Source: Crocinitomicaceae bacterium
GTDB taxonomy: Bacteria; Bacteroidota; Bacteroidia; Flavobacteriales_D; Sanyastnellaceae
Direction of reading: 5' to 3'
NCBI GenBank assembly: GCA_002690915.1
Contig: NZGF01000080.1
Coordinates: 1-51,556, forward strand
Length of the DNA: 51,556 bases
Positions 37,188 through 48,295 of this stretch are shown here, one piece after another. Position 1 is the first letter of the stretch. The number at the start of each line of letters is the position of its first letter. The translations under genes were made by a program, and so were the position numbers. The notes beneath the pieces are model-generated. The model was given only the letters and a program-made list of their open reading frames with translations, searched no databases and had not been told where the DNA came from.

Positions 37188-37556
37188 TTAAAGTACCTCA
37201 GGGGCAAGTGAAACAATTTTCATGAACTCCTTCTCACGAAGCTCACGGGCCACAGGGCCAAAGATTCGCGTACCGCGCATTTCATCGTTGGCGTTCAACA
37301 ATACGATGGCGTTGTCGTCGAAACGGATGTACGACCCATCGGCCCGTCGGACGGCCTTTTTGGTGCGGACCACCACCCCTTTTGAGACTGCTCCCTTTTT
37401 GATGTTACCGTTGGGTGTAGCTGCCTTAACAGTCACAACTACGGTATCCCCGATGCTTGCATATCGCCGACGTGTACCGCCCAACACCCGGATGCAAAGG
37501 ACTTCCTTTGCTCCGCTGTTGTCAGCCACCTTCATGCGGGATTCTTGTTGTATCAT
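37188..37556 (-). CDS. rplN: 50S ribosomal protein L14
   Basis: uL14 forms an intersubunit bridge. 122 residues, highly conserved: [34 protein letters not shown] and the end [12 protein letters not shown]. Standard length; 34 bp after rpsQ. Confidence 0.97.
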   Translation of the reverse strand: MIQQESRMKVADNSGAKEVLCIRVLGGTRRRYASIGDTVVVTVKAATPNGNIKKGAVSKGVVVRTKKAVRRADGSYIRFDDNAIVLLNANDEMRGTRIFGPVARELREKEFMKIVSLAPEVL

Positions 37557-37590
37557 CTTCTGATTTCTTTCGCTTTATACTCCTCTACGC

Positions 37591-37866
37591 TTACTTCGCT
37601 CGCTCGATTACCTCAACCAAACGCCAGCACTTTCGCTTGCTCAATGGTCGGGTCTCCATGATGCGGACCGTGTCCCCAATGTTGCAGGTCTCCGCTTCAT
37701 CATGTGCCATGAACCTGCTCGTTTTCTTGACGAACTTTCCGTACATGGCATGCTTCTCCTTACGCTCCACCGCCACGGTGATGCTCTTAGTCATAGAATT
37801 GGACGTAACAATGCCAATTCGCTCCTTGCGCAGGTTGCGCTCCAATGGTGTGCTTTCAGTGCTCAT
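37591..37866 (-). CDS. rpsQ: 30S ribosomal protein S17
   Basis: uS17, an early 16S-binding OB-fold protein. 91 residues with [20 protein letters not shown], the motif [20 protein letters not shown] and [14 protein letters not shown]. The start overlaps the rpmC stop by 4 bp. Confidence 0.97.
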   Translation of the reverse strand: MSTESTPLERNLRKERIGIVTSNSMTKSITVAVERKEKHAMYGKFVKKTSRFMAHDEAETCNIGDTVRIMETRPLSKRKCWRLVEVIERAK

Positions 37867-38066
37867 GAGTTAGCATTCTTACGGGCATTCAATTCAGTCA
37901 ACAAGCGCGCTACATCGCGCTTCTTATATTTAAGAGCGGTCGTGGACTCCAGACCGGCTACGGTGTGGTTGAACCGCAATTTTGCGAGTGCTTCTCGCTC
38001 CACTTCAATGCGCTCCTGTAAATCGGAGTCAGAGAGTTGTCGGATTTCAGTCATTTCAATCATCAC
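37863..38066 (-). CDS. rpmC: 50S ribosomal protein L29
   Basis: uL29 lies at the peptide exit site and is part of the docking site for chaperones and targeting factors. 67 residues forming two helices: [20 protein letters not shown] and the end [17 protein letters not shown]. Its start overlaps the rplP stop by 4 bp, and its stop overlaps rpsQ. Confidence 0.96.
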   Translation of the reverse strand: MMIEMTEIRQLSDSDLQERIEVEREALAKLRFNHTVAGLESTTALKYKKRDVARLLTELNARKNANS

Positions 38067-38482
38067 TCTGCATAATCTGGGCGTACGACAAACTTACATT
38101 TCACGGGCAGCTTTTGTGCTCCGAGGCGCAAGGCTTCTTGGGCTGTTTCCATAGAGACACCATCAACTTCGAACATCAATCGGCCTGGACGAACAGGTGC
38201 CACCCAGTGACTAGGTGCACCTTTACCCTTACCCATACGAACCTCTGCAGGCTTCGATGTAATGGGCTTGTCCGGGAAGATTCGAATCCACACTTGACCC
38301 TCACGCTTCATGTAGCGAGTAATCGCAATACGTGCTGCTTCGATTTGACGTGAAGTGATAAATCCCTCCTCCAACGTCTTGATTCCGAATGATCCATAAG
38401 CCAGGGTGCTTCCGCGATACGCCAATCCGCGTATCCGGCCCTTTTGCATCTTTCTGAATTTCGTTCTTTTCGGCTGTAGCAT
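38063..38482 (-). CDS. rplP: 50S ribosomal protein L16
   Basis: uL16 organises the A-site tRNA region of the large subunit. 139 residues, with [20 protein letters not shown], the conserved [20 protein letters not shown] and [20 protein letters not shown], which carries the arginine hydroxylated in some bacteria. Confidence 0.97.
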   Translation of the reverse strand: MLQPKRTKFRKMQKGRIRGLAYRGSTLAYGSFGIKTLEEGFITSRQIEAARIAITRYMKREGQVWIRIFPDKPITSKPAEVRMGKGKGAPSHWVAPVRPGRLMFEVDGVSMETAQEALRLGAQKLPVKCKFVVRPDYAE

Positions 38483-38497
38483 GATCTAACTCTTCTA

Positions 38498-39217
38498 TCA
38501 GTTACGCGAACGACGACGACCTCCGCCTTGACGGCTTCCACCGCGACGGTCGTTCGATTGCTTTTGTGGTGGAATGGGCGACAAGTCTTTCTTGCCGTAA
38601 ATCTCACCTCGGCAGATCCAGCACTTAATGCCGATGCGACCGTAGGTGGTGTGTGCTTCCATCAACGCGTAGTCGATGTCTGCGCGGAAAGTGTGCAATG
38701 GAATACGGCCTTCCTTGTAAGACTCGGAGCGCGCGATTTCCGCACCGTTAACACGGCCCGCAATATTGATCTTTATTCCTTCCGCTCCCAAACGCATGGT
38801 GCCCGCGATGGCCATCTTGATGGCGCGACGGTGTGAAATACGCGCTTCGATTTGACGGGCGATACTCTCAGCGACGAGCTTGGCATCCAATTCAGGTCGC
38901 TTAATCTCGAAAATGTTGATCTGCACCTCCTTTCCTGTCAACTTCTTCAGTTCTTCACGCAGCTTGTCTACTTCCTGGCCACCTTTTCCGATGATTACAC
39001 CGGGACGAGCAGACTTCACGGTAACCGTGACCAACTTAAGCGTACGCTCAATGATGATATTGGAAACGCTTGCCTTGCGCAAACGAGCCAACAAGTACTC
39101 ACGGATCTTCTCATCTTCTACAAGCTTGTCTTTGTAGTCGTTGCCTCCGTACCAATTTGAGTCCCATCCACGGATGAACCCAAGTCGATTTCCAATTGGA
39201 TTTGTTTTCTGTCCCAT
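38498..39217 (-). CDS. rpsC: 30S ribosomal protein S3
   Basis: uS3 forms part of the mRNA entry tunnel with helicase activity. 239 residues: [22 protein letters not shown] domain with [19 protein letters not shown], and the C-terminal domain with [15 protein letters not shown]. The tail is Gly/Arg/Ser-rich ([16 protein letters not shown]), typical of Bacteroidota. Confidence 0.97.
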   Translation of the reverse strand: MGQKTNPIGNRLGFIRGWDSNWYGGNDYKDKLVEDEKIREYLLARLRKASVSNIIIERTLKLVTVTVKSARPGVIIGKGGQEVDKLREELKKLTGKEVQINIFEIKRPELDAKLVAESIARQIEARISHRRAIKMAIAGTMRLGAEGIKINIAGRVNGAEIARSESYKEGRIPLHTFRADIDYALMEAHTTYGRIGIKCWICRGEIYGKKDLSPIPPQKQSNDRRGGSRQGGGRRRSRN

Positions 39218-39220
39218 GGT

Positions 39221-39619
39221 TTAGCTTTTGACGGAGTCTACGATGATGGTTACGTGATTGCTGCGCTTGCGAATGCGGTGAGCACGGCCTTGTGGTGCAG
39301 TCTGGAGGCGCTTCAACATGCGTGCACTATCCACCTTCACTTCGCGTACAATCAAATCTGAGTCTTCTGGATTCACTCCGGCATTTTTAGCTTCCCAGTT
39401 GGCAATGGCCGAACGGAGCAACTTCTCCAACCTGTTGGAAGCCTCTTGGGGACTGAACTTCAAAATGTTCAAGGCCTGGAATACACCCTTGCCTCGCACC
39501 GAGTCAGCGACCAAACGCATTTTCCGAGGGGACGTCGGACAGTTGTTGAGCTTCGCGATTGCGATGCTCTTCATTTCTTCCTTTCGCGCTTCTGCAGCGA
39601 GTCGTTTACGTTTTCCCAT
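39221..39619 (-). CDS. rplV: 50S ribosomal protein L22
   Basis: uL22 extends a hairpin into the peptide exit tunnel. 132 residues; core [20 protein letters not shown] and the hairpin end [18 protein letters not shown]. The first 15 residues form an extra basic extension ([16 protein letters not shown]) compared with the shortest homologues. Confidence 0.97.
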   Translation of the reverse strand: MGKRKRLAAEARKEEMKSIAIAKLNNCPTSPRKMRLVADSVRGKGVFQALNILKFSPQEASNRLEKLLRSAIANWEAKNAGVNPEDSDLIVREVKVDSARMLKRLQTAPQGRAHRIRKRSNHVTIIVDSVKS

Positions 39620-39624
39620 GGCTA

Positions 39625-39900
39625 TTATCGCTTCTTATCCTTCTTGTCCGCGTGACCACGGAACGTGCGGGTGGGTGAGAATTCTCCAAGCTTGTGACCA
39701 ACCATGTTCTCGGTAACGAAAACAGGGATGAACTGGCGGCCGTTGTGGACAGCTACCGTCAAACCGACGAAGTCAGGCGTGATAGTACTGGTCCTAGACC
39801 ATGTCTTAATCACGGACTTTTTGCCAGATGCTTGCATTGCCTCAACACGATCGTTGAGTTTGTAGTGAACAAATGGGGGTTTCTTGAGTGAACGTGACAT
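39625..39900 (-). CDS. rpsS: 30S ribosomal protein S19
   Basis: uS19 of the 30S head, next to S13. 91 residues starting [20 protein letters not shown] with the signature [20 protein letters not shown] and [13 protein letters not shown]. Normal length. Confidence 0.97.
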   Translation of the reverse strand: MSRSLKKPPFVHYKLNDRVEAMQASGKKSVIKTWSRTSTITPDFVGLTVAVHNGRQFIPVFVTENMVGHKLGEFSPTRTFRGHADKKDKKR

Positions 39901-39905
39901 GGCTA

Positions 39906-40727
39906 TTACTTCTTGCGGCGTTCAATGATATACTTCGAGCTATTCTTGCGCTTATTACGCGTCTTGTACCCCTTCGCTGGGAGACCCTTCCGCGAGCGCG
40001 GATGTCCACCCGAGGAGCGACCCTCACCACCTCCCATGGGGTGATCGACCGGGTTCATTACCACTCCACGTACGCGTGGGCGGCGTCCTAACCAGCGCGA
40101 ACGACCTGCTTTACCGGAGACTTGGAGGTTATGCTCTGAATTGCTTACGGAACCGATGACGGCTAAGCAAGTCACCAGGATCATACGTGTTTCACCACTC
40201 GGCAACTTTACAATCGCGTATTTTCCGTCGCGAGCGTTCAACTGAGCGTAAGAGCCTGCACTGCGAGCGAGCGCGGCTCCTTTGCCAGGGTACAACTCGA
40301 TATTGTGAATGACCGTACCCAATGGGATATCCGACAAGTACATCGCGTGACCTACATTCGGAGTGGCTTCCTTACCGCTGTTAATTTTCATGCCCGGCGT
40401 GAGGCCCTGGGGAGCAACGATGTAACGCTTCTCTCCGTCGGTGTATTCCACCAAGCAAATACGCGCTGTACGGTTTGGATCATACTCGACCGTCAGGACG
40501 GTAGCTTCCATCTGCTTGTTGCGCTTGAAATCAATCAAACGGTAGCGGCGCTTGTGGCCACCGCCGCGGTAGCGCATGGTCATTTTACCATCTCCATTTC
40601 TTCCGCCTGACTTCTTCAAGGGGCGCAGCAATGGCTTGTGAGGCTTGTCCGCAGTGATGTCGTCGAACTTCGACAACACCTTGTGACGGGTGCCTGGGGT
40701 AATGGGGTTGAATTTACGAAGTGCCAT
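39906..40727 (-). CDS. rplB: 50S ribosomal protein L2
   Basis: uL2 is needed for subunit joining and peptidyl transferase activity. 273 residues from ATG 40727 ([20 protein letters not shown]); a start nine codons earlier would overlap rplW. The conserved functional segment [20 protein letters not shown] includes the histidine linked to peptidyl transfer. Confidence 0.97.
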   Translation of the reverse strand: MALRKFNPITPGTRHKVLSKFDDITADKPHKPLLRPLKKSGGRNGDGKMTMRYRGGGHKRRYRLIDFKRNKQMEATVLTVEYDPNRTARICLVEYTDGEKRYIVAPQGLTPGMKINSGKEATPNVGHAMYLSDIPLGTVIHNIELYPGKGAALARSAGSYAQLNARDGKYAIVKLPSGETRMILVTCLAVIGSVSNSEHNLQVSGKAGRSRWLGRRPRVRGVVMNPVDHPMGGGEGRSSGGHPRSRKGLPAKGYKTRNKRKNSSKYIIERRKK

Positions 40728-40731
40728 GTGC

Positions 40732-41025
40732 TTAGATGTTCTCGTAGAAGTCAATCATTTCTCCTTCGGCCAAGCTGACAATGGCCTTCTTATAACCGAC
40801 TGTGCGTCCTTTGATGACGCCAGTCTTCGTGAAGCGTTGGCGGCGCTTGCCGTCAACACGCAGCGTTCGAACAGAAGTCACGGTCACACCGTACTCCTTT
40901 TCCACTGCCTTTTTGATCTCTACCTTATTCGCACCGTCCTCGACAACAAACCCGTAGGCATTGTTCTTCTCGGTATCGGCGGTCATCTTCTCTGTGATGA
41001 GGGGCTTAACTAAAATCTGTGACAT
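40732..41025 (-). CDS. rplW: 50S ribosomal protein L23
   Basis: uL23 forms the exit-site docking platform for trigger factor and SRP. 97 residues: [40 protein letters not shown] and the end DFYENI. It has 8 bp to rplD and 4 bp to rplB. Confidence 0.96.
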   Translation of the reverse strand: MSQILVKPLITEKMTADTEKNNAYGFVVEDGANKVEIKKAVEKEYGVTVTSVRTLRVDGKRRQRFTKTGVIKGRTVGYKKAIVSLAEGEMIDFYENI

Positions 41026-41033
41026 AACGATTC

Positions 41034-41660
41034 TTATTTGAGCATTCCCTCAATCACCTTGTGGGCGTCATCCACGAAGATGAGGGTGTTACAATTCATG
41101 ATGTCGTAAGTGCTGAGGTCGCTAGCTAACATGACGCGATGCTTTGCGAGATTGCGGCTACTCTTGTAGACATTGTTGTCTGCAGTAGACAAAACCATCA
41201 AGGTTTTGTTATCAGTCAATTCCAATCCCTTCATCAAGCCTGCAAAATCCTTGGTCTTTGGTGCTTCCATCTTTAGCCCTTCGATCACAAGAATTGCTTT
41301 TTCCTTTGCCTTGTAGCTGAGCGCACTGCGACGTGCCAACTGCTTCACCTTGTGGTTCAGCTTTTGGGTGTAGTCGCGTGGTTCAGGACCAAAGGTTGTG
41401 CCACCTCCGCGGAACAATGGATTCTTAATCGAACCGGCACGTGCTGTACCTGTTCCCTTCTGCTTTTTGATTTTGCGGGTTGACCCGGAAACCAAACCAC
41501 GGTGCAACGTATCGTGCGTGCCTTGGCGCTGTGCGGCTTGGAACCGCTTCACGTCGAGGTAGATCGCGTGATCATTGGGCTCGATGCCGAATACCGCCTT
41601 GTTCAATGTCACAGACTTTTCAGTCTTTGAACCTTTGGAGTTGTAAACATCTATTTTCAT
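41034..41660 (-). CDS. rplD: 50S ribosomal protein L4
   Basis: uL4 lines the peptide tunnel and in E. coli represses the S10 operon. 208 residues from ATG 41660 with HRGLVSGSTRKIKKQKGTGT, RAGSIKNPLFRGGGTTFGP and the C-terminal NVYKSSRNLAKHRVMLASDL. The start overlaps the rplC stop (TGATG), so the two are translationally coupled. Confidence 0.97.
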   Translation of the reverse strand: MKIDVYNSKGSKTEKSVTLNKAVFGIEPNDHAIYLDVKRFQAAQRQGTHDTLHRGLVSGSTRKIKKQKGTGTARAGSIKNPLFRGGGTTFGPEPRDYTQKLNHKVKQLARRSALSYKAKEKAILVIEGLKMEAPKTKDFAGLMKGLELTDNKTLMVLSTADNNVYKSSRNLAKHRVMLASDLSTYDIMNCNTLIFVDDAHKVIEGMLK

Positions 41661-42289
41661 CACGCTTCTGGTTTACGGATTTCAACAGTTGAACCTTTGT
41701 GCCCAGGCACCGCACCCTTCACAACCATGACACCATCCTCAGGAAGGATTTTCACGATTTCAAGGTTTTCGATAGTCACCCGAGCATTGCCAGTCTGTCC
41801 TGCCATGCGCATGCCCTTGAAAACTCGTGCGGGCGTTGAAGCAGCACCAATAGATCCGGGGGCACGCAAGCGGTTGTGCTGGCCATGTGTCGCTTGACCC
41901 ACACCACCAAAACCGTGGCGCTTTACAACACCTTGGAAACCTTTTCCTTTTGACTTACCAACTACAGAGACATACTCACCTTCGTTGAAGATGTCTTCAA
42001 CATTGATTTTGTCACCCGTTTGGTGTTCTTCGGCGAATCCTTTGAATTCAACCAATTTTCGCATGAGGCCAACGCCAGAGCGCTTGAAGTGGCCTTGCAA
42101 GGCTTTGGAAGTGCGCTTTTCTGAGCGCTCACCATAGCCGAGCTGAATGGCTTTGTAGCCATCCTTCTCCAGGGTACGAACTTGCGTAACGACGCAAGGA
42201 CCAACCTCTAAAACGGTGCATGGGATATTCTTCCCAGAGGCATTGTAGACGCTGGTCATACCTAACTTCTTCCCTATGAGTCCGGGCAT
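41660..42289 (-). CDS. rplC: 50S ribosomal protein L3
   Basis: uL3 starts 50S assembly and reaches the peptidyl transferase centre. 209 residues: [20 protein letters not shown], then [16 protein letters not shown] and HRAPGSIG-like [20 protein letters not shown], with GRMAGQ-like [13 protein letters not shown]. Normal length; it follows rpsJ after 39 bp. Confidence 0.97.
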   Translation of the reverse strand: MPGLIGKKLGMTSVYNASGKNIPCTVLEVGPCVVTQVRTLEKDGYKAIQLGYGERSEKRTSKALQGHFKRSGVGLMRKLVEFKGFAEEHQTGDKINVEDIFNEGEYVSVVGKSKGKGFQGVVKRHGFGGVGQATHGQHNRLRAPGSIGAASTPARVFKGMRMAGQTGNARVTIENLEIVKILPEDGVMVVKGAVPGHKGSTVEIRKPEA

Positions 42290-42328
42290 GATTTTGGTGT
42301 TTTGTTTTGCGTTAATTAAAAACTCTTG

Positions 42329-42634
42329 TCAGACCTTGATTTCCACTTCAACGCCGCTTGGGAGCTCCAAGCGCATCAACGCGTCAACGGTCTTTGAAGA
42401 TGAACTGTAAATGTCAATCAGGCGCTTGTAAGCGTTCAACTCGAATTGCTCACGCGACTTCTTGTTCACGTGGGGCGATCGCAATACAGTGTAAATGCGC
42501 TGGTGCGTTGGCAGTGGAACGGGTCCGCTGATTACAGCACCGGTGGTCTTTACCGTTTTGACAATCTTCTCGGCCGACTTGTCGACGAGATTGTGATCGT
42601 ACGACTTGAGTTTGATTCGAATTTTTTGCGTCAT
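42329..42634 (-). CDS. rpsJ: 30S ribosomal protein S10
   Basis: uS10 of the 30S head; its loop also serves in NusB-dependent antitermination. 101 residues with [40 protein letters not shown] and the end [11 protein letters not shown]. It follows fusA after 12 bp with no tuf gene between, as is usual in Bacteroidota. Confidence 0.97.
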   Translation of the reverse strand: MTQKIRIKLKSYDHNLVDKSAEKIVKTVKTTGAVISGPVPLPTHQRIYTVLRSPHVNKKSREQFELNAYKRLIDIYSSSSKTVDALMRLELPSGVEVEIKV

Positions 42635-42646
42635 CTTACTTCCTTA

Positions 42647-44752
42647 TTAACCGTTGCCTTGTGCTTCAGCAATCACTTTTTCTTGAATACTGTTCGGGGC
42701 TTGCGAGTAGTGGCTAAACGACATTGATGACGTCGCACGGCCTGAGGTCAGTGTGCGCAAGTCAGTCACATAACCAAACATTTCAGACAGTGGCACCTTT
42801 GCGTTGACAATGGTCTTGCCTGAACGCTCGCCAGTTCCTTCAATGAGAGCTCGGCGCTTATTCAAGTCGCCAATTACGTCACCCATATTCTCGTCAGGCG
42901 TCACAACCTCCAATTGCATCATAGGCTCCAATATCTTGGGCTGGCAGCTCTTGACTGCGTTCCGGTATGCCATTTTGGCTGCGAGTTCGAATGAGAGCTG
43001 ATCCGAATCAACCGCGTGGAACGAACCGTCCACTAATTCAACCGCCATGCTGTCCATCTGGTATCCGGCCAACACACCATTCTTCATGGCCATTTCAAAG
43101 CCTTTCTGCACAGAAGGAACAAATTCCTTGGGTACGTTTCCTCCTTTTACAGAGTTCTTGAACACCAAGCCTGCTTCTTCTGGCGTGGGCGATGGACCTA
43201 TTTTGACGATGATGTCCGCGAACTTACCGCGTCCACCAGACTGCTTTTTATAAACTTCGCGGTGATCGGTGCTACCAAAGATGGCTTCCTTGTAATTAAC
43301 TTGAGGGGCACCTTGGTTGCACTCAACCTTGAACTCACGGCGCAAGCGGTCAACCAAAACTTCCAAGTGCAATTCGCCCATGCCGGAGATCACTGTTTGA
43401 CCCGTTTCCTCATCCGTTCGGACATTGAACGTTGGGTCCTCTTCAGACAATTTTGCCAGACCATTGGATAGCTTATCAAGGTCTGCCTGAGACTTTGGTT
43501 CGACTGCGATACCAATTACAGGATCTGGAAATGACATGCTCTCCAACACCAAAGGCGCACCTTCTGAACAAAGCGTGTCGCCTGTCCGGATGTCCTTAAA
43601 ACCGACAACCGCTCCGATATCACCTGCTTCGAGTTCCTCAATGGGATTTTGCTTATTCGAGTGCATTTGGAAAATGCGCGAGATACGCTCTTTCTTTCCG
43701 CTGCGCGTGTTGATTACGTATGAGCCTGCAGGCAACTTACCGGAGTAAGCGCGGACAAAGCACAAACGACCAACAAAAGGATCTGTAGCAATTTTGAACG
43801 CCAAACCAGCGAAGGGCTCGTCGGGATCCGGCTTACGCTCGATTTTCTCCTCTTCATCATCCACGGCCGTACCCACAATTGCTTCCACATCGTAGGGGGA
43901 AGGCAGGTACATCATTACCGCGTCCAACATGGTTTGAACTCCTTTGTTCTTGAAGGCAGAGCCGCACAAAAGTGGAGTGATTTCCATGCCAATTGTGGCC
44001 TTCCGGATCGCAGCGATAATCTCGTCTGCTGTCAAGCTGTCCGGATCTTCGAAGTACTTCTCCATGAGGGCCTCGTCCTGTTCAGCCGCCGCCTCAATCA
44101 ACAAACCGCGGTATTCTTCAACAGTGTCGACCAGGTCCTCAGGAATTGGCACCTCATCCCAGGTCATACCCTTGTCCTCCTCGTTCCAAACAAAAGCCTT
44201 GTTCGTGATCAAGTCAACCACACCCTTAAAATCGTCCTCAGCGCCGATTGGCACCTGCAATGGAACAGGACGTGCACCAAGCATGTCCTTTATCATGCCA
44301 ACGACATTCAAAAAGTCCGCACCTGAACGATCCATTTTGTTGATGAATCCGATGCGTGGCACCTTGTATTTATCTGCAAGGCCCCAGTTGGTCTCCGACT
44401 GTGGCTCAACGCCCGATACTGCACAGAACAAAGCAACGGCACCGTCCAATACACGCAATGAGCGCTCTACCTCCACGGTAAAATCAACGTGACCCGGAGT
44501 GTCTATAATATTTATTCTGTATTGCTCATCTTCAAACTTCCAGAAACAAGTGGTTGCAGCAGAAGTGATGGTAATGCCACGCTCCTGCTCCTGCTCCATC
44601 CAGTCCATGGTCGCGGCACCGTCGTGTACCTCACCAATTTTGTGAGAGATACCGGTGTAATAAAGGATACGCTCGGTCGTAGTGGTCTTACCCGCATCAA
44701 CGTGAGCCATGATGCCGATATTCCGAGTGTAGTTGAGATCTCTTTTAGCCAT
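42647..44752 (-). CDS. fusA: Elongation factor G
   Basis: The GTPase that drives translocation on the ribosome. 701 residues, full length. GTPase motifs: [15 protein letters not shown] (P-loop), [20 protein letters not shown] and NKMDRSGAD. Domain IV and V follow with [14 protein letters not shown] and the C-terminal [16 protein letters not shown]. No sign of the shortened mitochondrial-like EF-G2 type. Lies 27 bp after rpsG. Confidence 0.98.
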   Translation of the reverse strand: MAKRDLNYTRNIGIMAHVDAGKTTTTERILYYTGISHKIGEVHDGAATMDWMEQEQERGITITSAATTCFWKFEDEQYRINIIDTPGHVDFTVEVERSLRVLDGAVALFCAVSGVEPQSETNWGLADKYKVPRIGFINKMDRSGADFLNVVGMIKDMLGARPVPLQVPIGAEDDFKGVVDLITNKAFVWNEEDKGMTWDEVPIPEDLVDTVEEYRGLLIEAAAEQDEALMEKYFEDPDSLTADEIIAAIRKATIGMEITPLLCGSAFKNKGVQTMLDAVMMYLPSPYDVEAIVGTAVDDEEEKIERKPDPDEPFAGLAFKIATDPFVGRLCFVRAYSGKLPAGSYVINTRSGKKERISRIFQMHSNKQNPIEELEAGDIGAVVGFKDIRTGDTLCSEGAPLVLESMSFPDPVIGIAVEPKSQADLDKLSNGLAKLSEEDPTFNVRTDEETGQTVISGMGELHLEVLVDRLRREFKVECNQGAPQVNYKEAIFGSTDHREVYKKQSGGRGKFADIIVKIGPSPTPEEAGLVFKNSVKGGNVPKEFVPSVQKGFEMAMKNGVLAGYQMDSMAVELVDGSFHAVDSDQLSFELAAKMAYRNAVKSCQPKILEPMMQLEVVTPDENMGDVIGDLNKRRALIEGTGERSGKTIVNAKVPLSEMFGYVTDLRTLTSGRATSSMSFSHYSQAPNSIQEKVIAEAQGNG

Positions 44753-44779
44753 GATTGTAAGGCGTATTCAATGCGATTA

Positions 44780-45247
44780 TCAGAAACGGAAATGTGAGAA
44801 CGCTTTATTCGCTTCAGCCATGCGGTGAGTGTCTTCCTTCTTTTTGTAGGTTCCGCCCTCCTCTTTGGCTGCTGCCATGACCTCCGCTGCTAAGCGATCG
44901 GCCATTGACTTTTCATTGCGTTTGCGCGCAAAACTAATCAGCCACTTCATGGCCAGACTTTGCTTACGTGAATCGCGAATGGGTTGCGGAATCTGGAAAG
45001 TAGCACCGCCCACACGTCGGCTGCGCACCTCCACCGCTGGAGTTACATTGTCCAAGGCACGCTGGAAAACCTCAAGGCCGTTCTCATCAGTGCGCTCCTG
45101 AACTTGGTCCATAGCCTTATAGAAGATGTCGAATGCAACGCTCTTTTTTCCGTCCAACATCAAGTTGTTGACGAAGCTCGTTACGAGAACGCTGTCAAAT
45201 CGAGGATCCGGCAGGATCAAATGCTTTTTAGGTATTCTTCTTCTCAT
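44780..45247 (-). CDS. rpsG: 30S ribosomal protein S7
   Basis: uS7 organises the 30S head and E site and represses the str operon in E. coli. 155 residues: [35 protein letters not shown] and [20 protein letters not shown]. It starts 6 bp after rpsL. Confidence 0.97.
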   Translation of the reverse strand: MRRRIPKKHLILPDPRFDSVLVTSFVNNLMLDGKKSVAFDIFYKAMDQVQERTDENGLEVFQRALDNVTPAVEVRSRRVGGATFQIPQPIRDSRKQSLAMKWLISFARKRNEKSMADRLAAEVMAAAKEEGGTYKKKEDTHRMAEANKAFSHFRF

Positions 45248-45253
45248 GACAAA

Positions 45254-45634
45254 TTAGCTCTTGGCTTTAGGCCGCTTGGTTCCATACTTCGATCGACGCT
45301 GGGTGCGTCCCTCAACACCTGCTGTATCCAACGCACCACGGACGATGTGGTAGCGCACACCTGGTAGGTCCTTAACACGGCCTCCACGAACCAACACAAT
45401 GCTATGTTCTTGGAGGTTGTGTCCCTCACCACCGATGTAAGCGTTGACCTCGTTTCCGTTGGTCAATCGAACACGCGCAACTTTACGCATGGCCGAGTTC
45501 GGCTTCTTAGGTGTCGTAGTGTAGACGCGCACACAAACGCCGCGGCGTTGTGGACAAGAATCCAAGGCGGCAGATTTGCTCGCTTGGGTCTTCGTGATGC
45601 GCCCTTTTCGGATGAGCTGCTGGATGGTTGGCAT
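45254..45634 (-). CDS. rpsL: 30S ribosomal protein S12
   Basis: uS12 lies at the decoding centre. 126 residues with [39 protein letters not shown] and [19 protein letters not shown]. The lysines whose change gives streptomycin resistance in other bacteria (in TPKKPNS and GRVKDLPG) are wild type. It is the first gene of the 33-gene unit; its promoter lies about 60 bp upstream. Confidence 0.98.
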   Translation of the reverse strand: MPTIQQLIRKGRITKTQASKSAALDSCPQRRGVCVRVYTTTPKKPNSAMRKVARVRLTNGNEVNAYIGGEGHNLQEHSIVLVRGGRVKDLPGVRYHIVRGALDTAGVEGRTQRRSKYGTKRPKAKS

Positions 45635-45693
45635 TCGACCTGTCTATCAGATTACGTGTGTACAAAAACTATTTCCCCAAATTAAAGGGGGTG

Positions 45694-45723
45694 CAAAAGT
45701 AGCAGATTATCGCTTAAAAGCAA
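45694..45723 (-). promoter_or_regulatory. Promoter of the str-S10-spc-alpha super-operon
   Basis: TTG (45721-45723), 19-nt spacer and TACTTTTG (45694-45701) on the minus strand, an exact match to the Bacteroidota consensus. The leader of roughly 55 nt to rpsL contains CCCC..TTTAATTT..GGGG, a possible small hairpin that could be an S7- or S12-type control site; this is inference. Confidence 0.75.
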
Positions 45724-45901
45724 TAGCTGAAGCCGCCTTTTTTCAAGCATTTCCCGCATTCCCAACCGCTCTTGCGAAAACACCATTGAATTCAGGGCTT
45801 TTCTTCATTCCAAACAGCCAGTTCATCCCCCCGAAAAAGACGACTTTTAAACAAGTTGGCGAAGAGGTCGGTTGAATCTTCTCTTTCTATACCCCCCTTA
45901 T

Positions 45902-45909
45902 TACCTTCG
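45902..45909 (+). promoter_or_regulatory. Weak candidate -7 box of uvrD
   Basis: TACCTTCG, one base off TAnnTTTG, followed by AGGT and the GTG at 45914. The 4-nt spacing repeats that seen at other genes here, but no -33 element is visible. Confidence 0.25.
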
Positions 45910-45913
45910 AGGT

Positions 45914-48295
45914 GTGGATTTTCTGAACGAATTAAACGAGGCACAACAAGCAGCCGCCCGGCATCAAGAAGGGCCCATGATGGTCATTGCTGGAGCAGGT
46001 TCGGGAAAGACTCGGGTGCTGACCTACCGCATAGCAAACCTCATTCATAACGGTGTTGACCCGTTTTCAATACTCTCACTGACCTTCACTAACAAGGCGG
46101 CGCGCGAGATGAAAGAACGCATCGGCACGGTCATTGGGGAAGGTGAAGCACGTAATATTTGGATGGGAACATTCCACAGCGTTTTTGCACGGATTCTGCG
46201 CACGGAGTGCGAGCGCATCAACTACCCCCGCCATTTCACCATTTACGACACCCAGGACAGTAGGGCGCTCATCAAGGACATCATCAAAGGACTGGGCATG
46301 GATGACAAGGTTTACAAGACCGCAAGTGTGCAAGCCCGGATTAGCAACGCTAAAAACAACCTCATCGACGCCCATGGATACGCCGACCATGCGGAAATAA
46401 TGTCCGAAGACCACCAAGCAGGTCGACCACGCATCGCAGAAATTTACCGAGCATACGAGAACCGCTGCTTCCGAGCACAAGCTATGGACTTTGACGACCT
46501 GCTGTTCAAGATGAACGTCCTGCTCAGGGATTTCCCAGATTTGCTACTAAAGTACCAGCATAAATTTTCGTACATCTTGGTGGATGAGTACCAAGACACC
46601 AACTTTGCCCAATACCTCATTATAAAGCAGCTCGCAGCCTTGCGTGAAAACCTTTGTGTGGTCGGAGATGACGCCCAATCGATTTACGGTTTCCGCGGCG
46701 CCAACATCCAGAACATCCTTAATTTCAAGCAGGACTACCCGGATTTTGTCTTGTACAAACTTGAACAAAACTACCGATCTACAAAACGGATCGTCGATGC
46801 GGCCAACAGCGTAATCGCCAACAACAAGGACCAGATTGAAAAGATCGTGTGGACTGCCAACGGCGAAGGCGAGCGCATTGCCGTGCACCGCTGCTACAGC
46901 GACAATGAGGAAGGCCGTTGGGCGGCCACGCAAATCTTCGATCTGCACAACCAATACCAACAACATTGGAAGGACATCGCTATTCTCTACCGGACAAATG
47001 CCCAGTCGCGTTCGTTTGAGGAGAGCCTGCGCAAACTAAATGTACCATACCGCATTTACGGAGGCTTGTCGTTTTACCAGCGCAAAGAGATCAAGGACTT
47101 GATCGCCTACTTCCGGCTCACCGCCAACCCCCGAGACGATGAAGCACTCAAGCGTATCATCAACTACCCAACTCGAGGCATTGGGAAGACCACCATGGAT
47201 AGGCTGCTCGTGGAATCAACCGAACGCGACGTCAGCATTTGGGACCTCGTGACAGACGACATGGCGCCGCCCACGAGCGTGAAGGGGGCGAGCCTACGCA
47301 AAGTGCAGGACTTCATACAAATGATTCGCGGGTTTGCCGCAGAGGTGGACACCAAAGACGCCCATGACCTCGGCATGCACATCGCCAAGCACACGGGGCT
47401 GGTGCACTCCTTGTACCAAGACAAAACTCCGGAAGGCGTCGCCCGCTACGACAATGTTCAAGAATTGCTGAACGGGATGAAGTCCTTCGTCGAGCAAGCG
47501 AAAGAAACCGAACCAGATGCCTTCGCGTCGTTGGGTGACTTCCTACTGGACGTCGCCCTGCTAACAGATGCCGATCAGGACGATGGCGACGACAACAAAG
47601 TCAGCATGATGACCATCCACGCCGCCAAGGGTCTGGAGTTCGAGAACGTCTTCATCGTGGGCTTGGAGGAGGAGCTCTTTCCGTCGTCTATGGCAATGCA
47701 GTCCCGGTCCGATCTTGAAGAAGAACGCCGCTTGTTTTACGTGGCCCTGACGCGTGCAAAGCGAACCTGCGCCCTCAGCTATGCACTCACTCGTTATAAA
47801 TGGGGTCAGCTGATTCAAGCGGAGCCAAGTAGATTCATCGAAGAAATAGACAGCGACTGCCTAGTTATGCCCTCAGCCCAACAAGCGAAGCCCACACCGT
47901 TTACCGGCGGGACCAACTTCGAGGCTCAGCGCAAGAACTGGCAAGCCATGGGCAGCGGCAGCCCAGGCGCTGCGTTCGACCGGATGGCCGCGAAAAAAAA
48001 AGCCACCGGTACCTCGCCCGCACATCCCTTCAAAAAGAAACCGCCCCAACCGCCCGTGTCGCCCTCCGGCAAGACCATGGCACGCGTTAAGCCTACTGCT
48101 AACGTAACACCCAATTCAGCACCTGTCGACGGCATCGCCGAAGGCACCAACGTCTGGCACGAAAAATTTGGGAAGGGCAAAGTGCTACGCTTAGAAGGAG
48201 CCAGCCCCAACGAGAAAGCCACGGTGTTTTTCCCAAAAGCGGGACAAAAGCAACTGCTTTTGAAATTCGCTAAACTTGAAATCATCGACCCGTGA
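45914..48295 (+). CDS. uvrD: UvrD/PcrA-type ATP-dependent DNA helicase
   Basis: A superfamily 1A 3'-5' helicase for repair and for removing RecA or stalled complexes. The start is taken as GTG 45914, giving MDFLNELNEAQQAAA as in relatives (793 residues); a TTG at 45872 would add 14 residues. Motifs in order: IAGAGSGKTRVL (I), FTNKAAREM (Ia), VDEYQDTN (II), GDDAQSIYGFRGA (III), LEQNYRST (IV), MTIHAAKGLEFENVF (V) and RRLFYVALTRAK (VI). The C-terminal part has a basic linker and a Tudor-like domain (VWHEKFGKGKVLRLEG), as in PcrA, which binds RNA polymerase. Its TGA overlaps the next ATG. Confidence 0.95.
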   Translation: MDFLNELNEAQQAAARHQEGPMMVIAGAGSGKTRVLTYRIANLIHNGVDPFSILSLTFTNKAAREMKERIGTVIGEGEARNIWMGTFHSVFARILRTECERINYPRHFTIYDTQDSRALIKDIIKGLGMDDKVYKTASVQARISNAKNNLIDAHGYADHAEIMSEDHQAGRPRIAEIYRAYENRCFRAQAMDFDDLLFKMNVLLRDFPDLLLKYQHKFSYILVDEYQDTNFAQYLIIKQLAALRENLCVVGDDAQSIYGFRGANIQNILNFKQDYPDFVLYKLEQNYRSTKRIVDAANSVIANNKDQIEKIVWTANGEGERIAVHRCYSDNEEGRWAATQIFDLHNQYQQHWKDIAILYRTNAQSRSFEESLRKLNVPYRIYGGLSFYQRKEIKDLIAYFRLTANPRDDEALKRIINYPTRGIGKTTMDRLLVESTERDVSIWDLVTDDMAPPTSVKGASLRKVQDFIQMIRGFAAEVDTKDAHDLGMHIAKHTGLVHSLYQDKTPEGVARYDNVQELLNGMKSFVEQAKETEPDAFASLGDFLLDVALLTDADQDDGDDNKVSMMTIHAAKGLEFENVFIVGLEEELFPSSMAMQSRSDLEEERRLFYVALTRAKRTCALSYALTRYKWGQLIQAEPSRFIEEIDSDCLVMPSAQQAKPTPFTGGTNFEAQRKNWQAMGSGSPGAAFDRMAAKKKATGTSPAHPFKKKPPQPPVSPSGKTMARVKPTANVTPNSAPVDGIAEGTNVWHEKFGKGKVLRLEGASPNEKATVFFPKAGQKQLLLKFAKLEIIDP

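Noticed and set aside
42635-42646. Missing tuf between fusA and rpsJ as an anomaly
   Set aside because: Absence of tuf from the str operon is normal in Bacteroidota.
45635-45693. A riboswitch in the rpsL leader
   Set aside because: The leader is too short and shows only a simple CCCC/GGGG pairing; no known riboswitch core.
45693-45800. A 34-residue minus-strand frame over the str promoter
   Set aside because: It overlaps the promoter elements, is Leu-rich without conserved features and ends in the leader.
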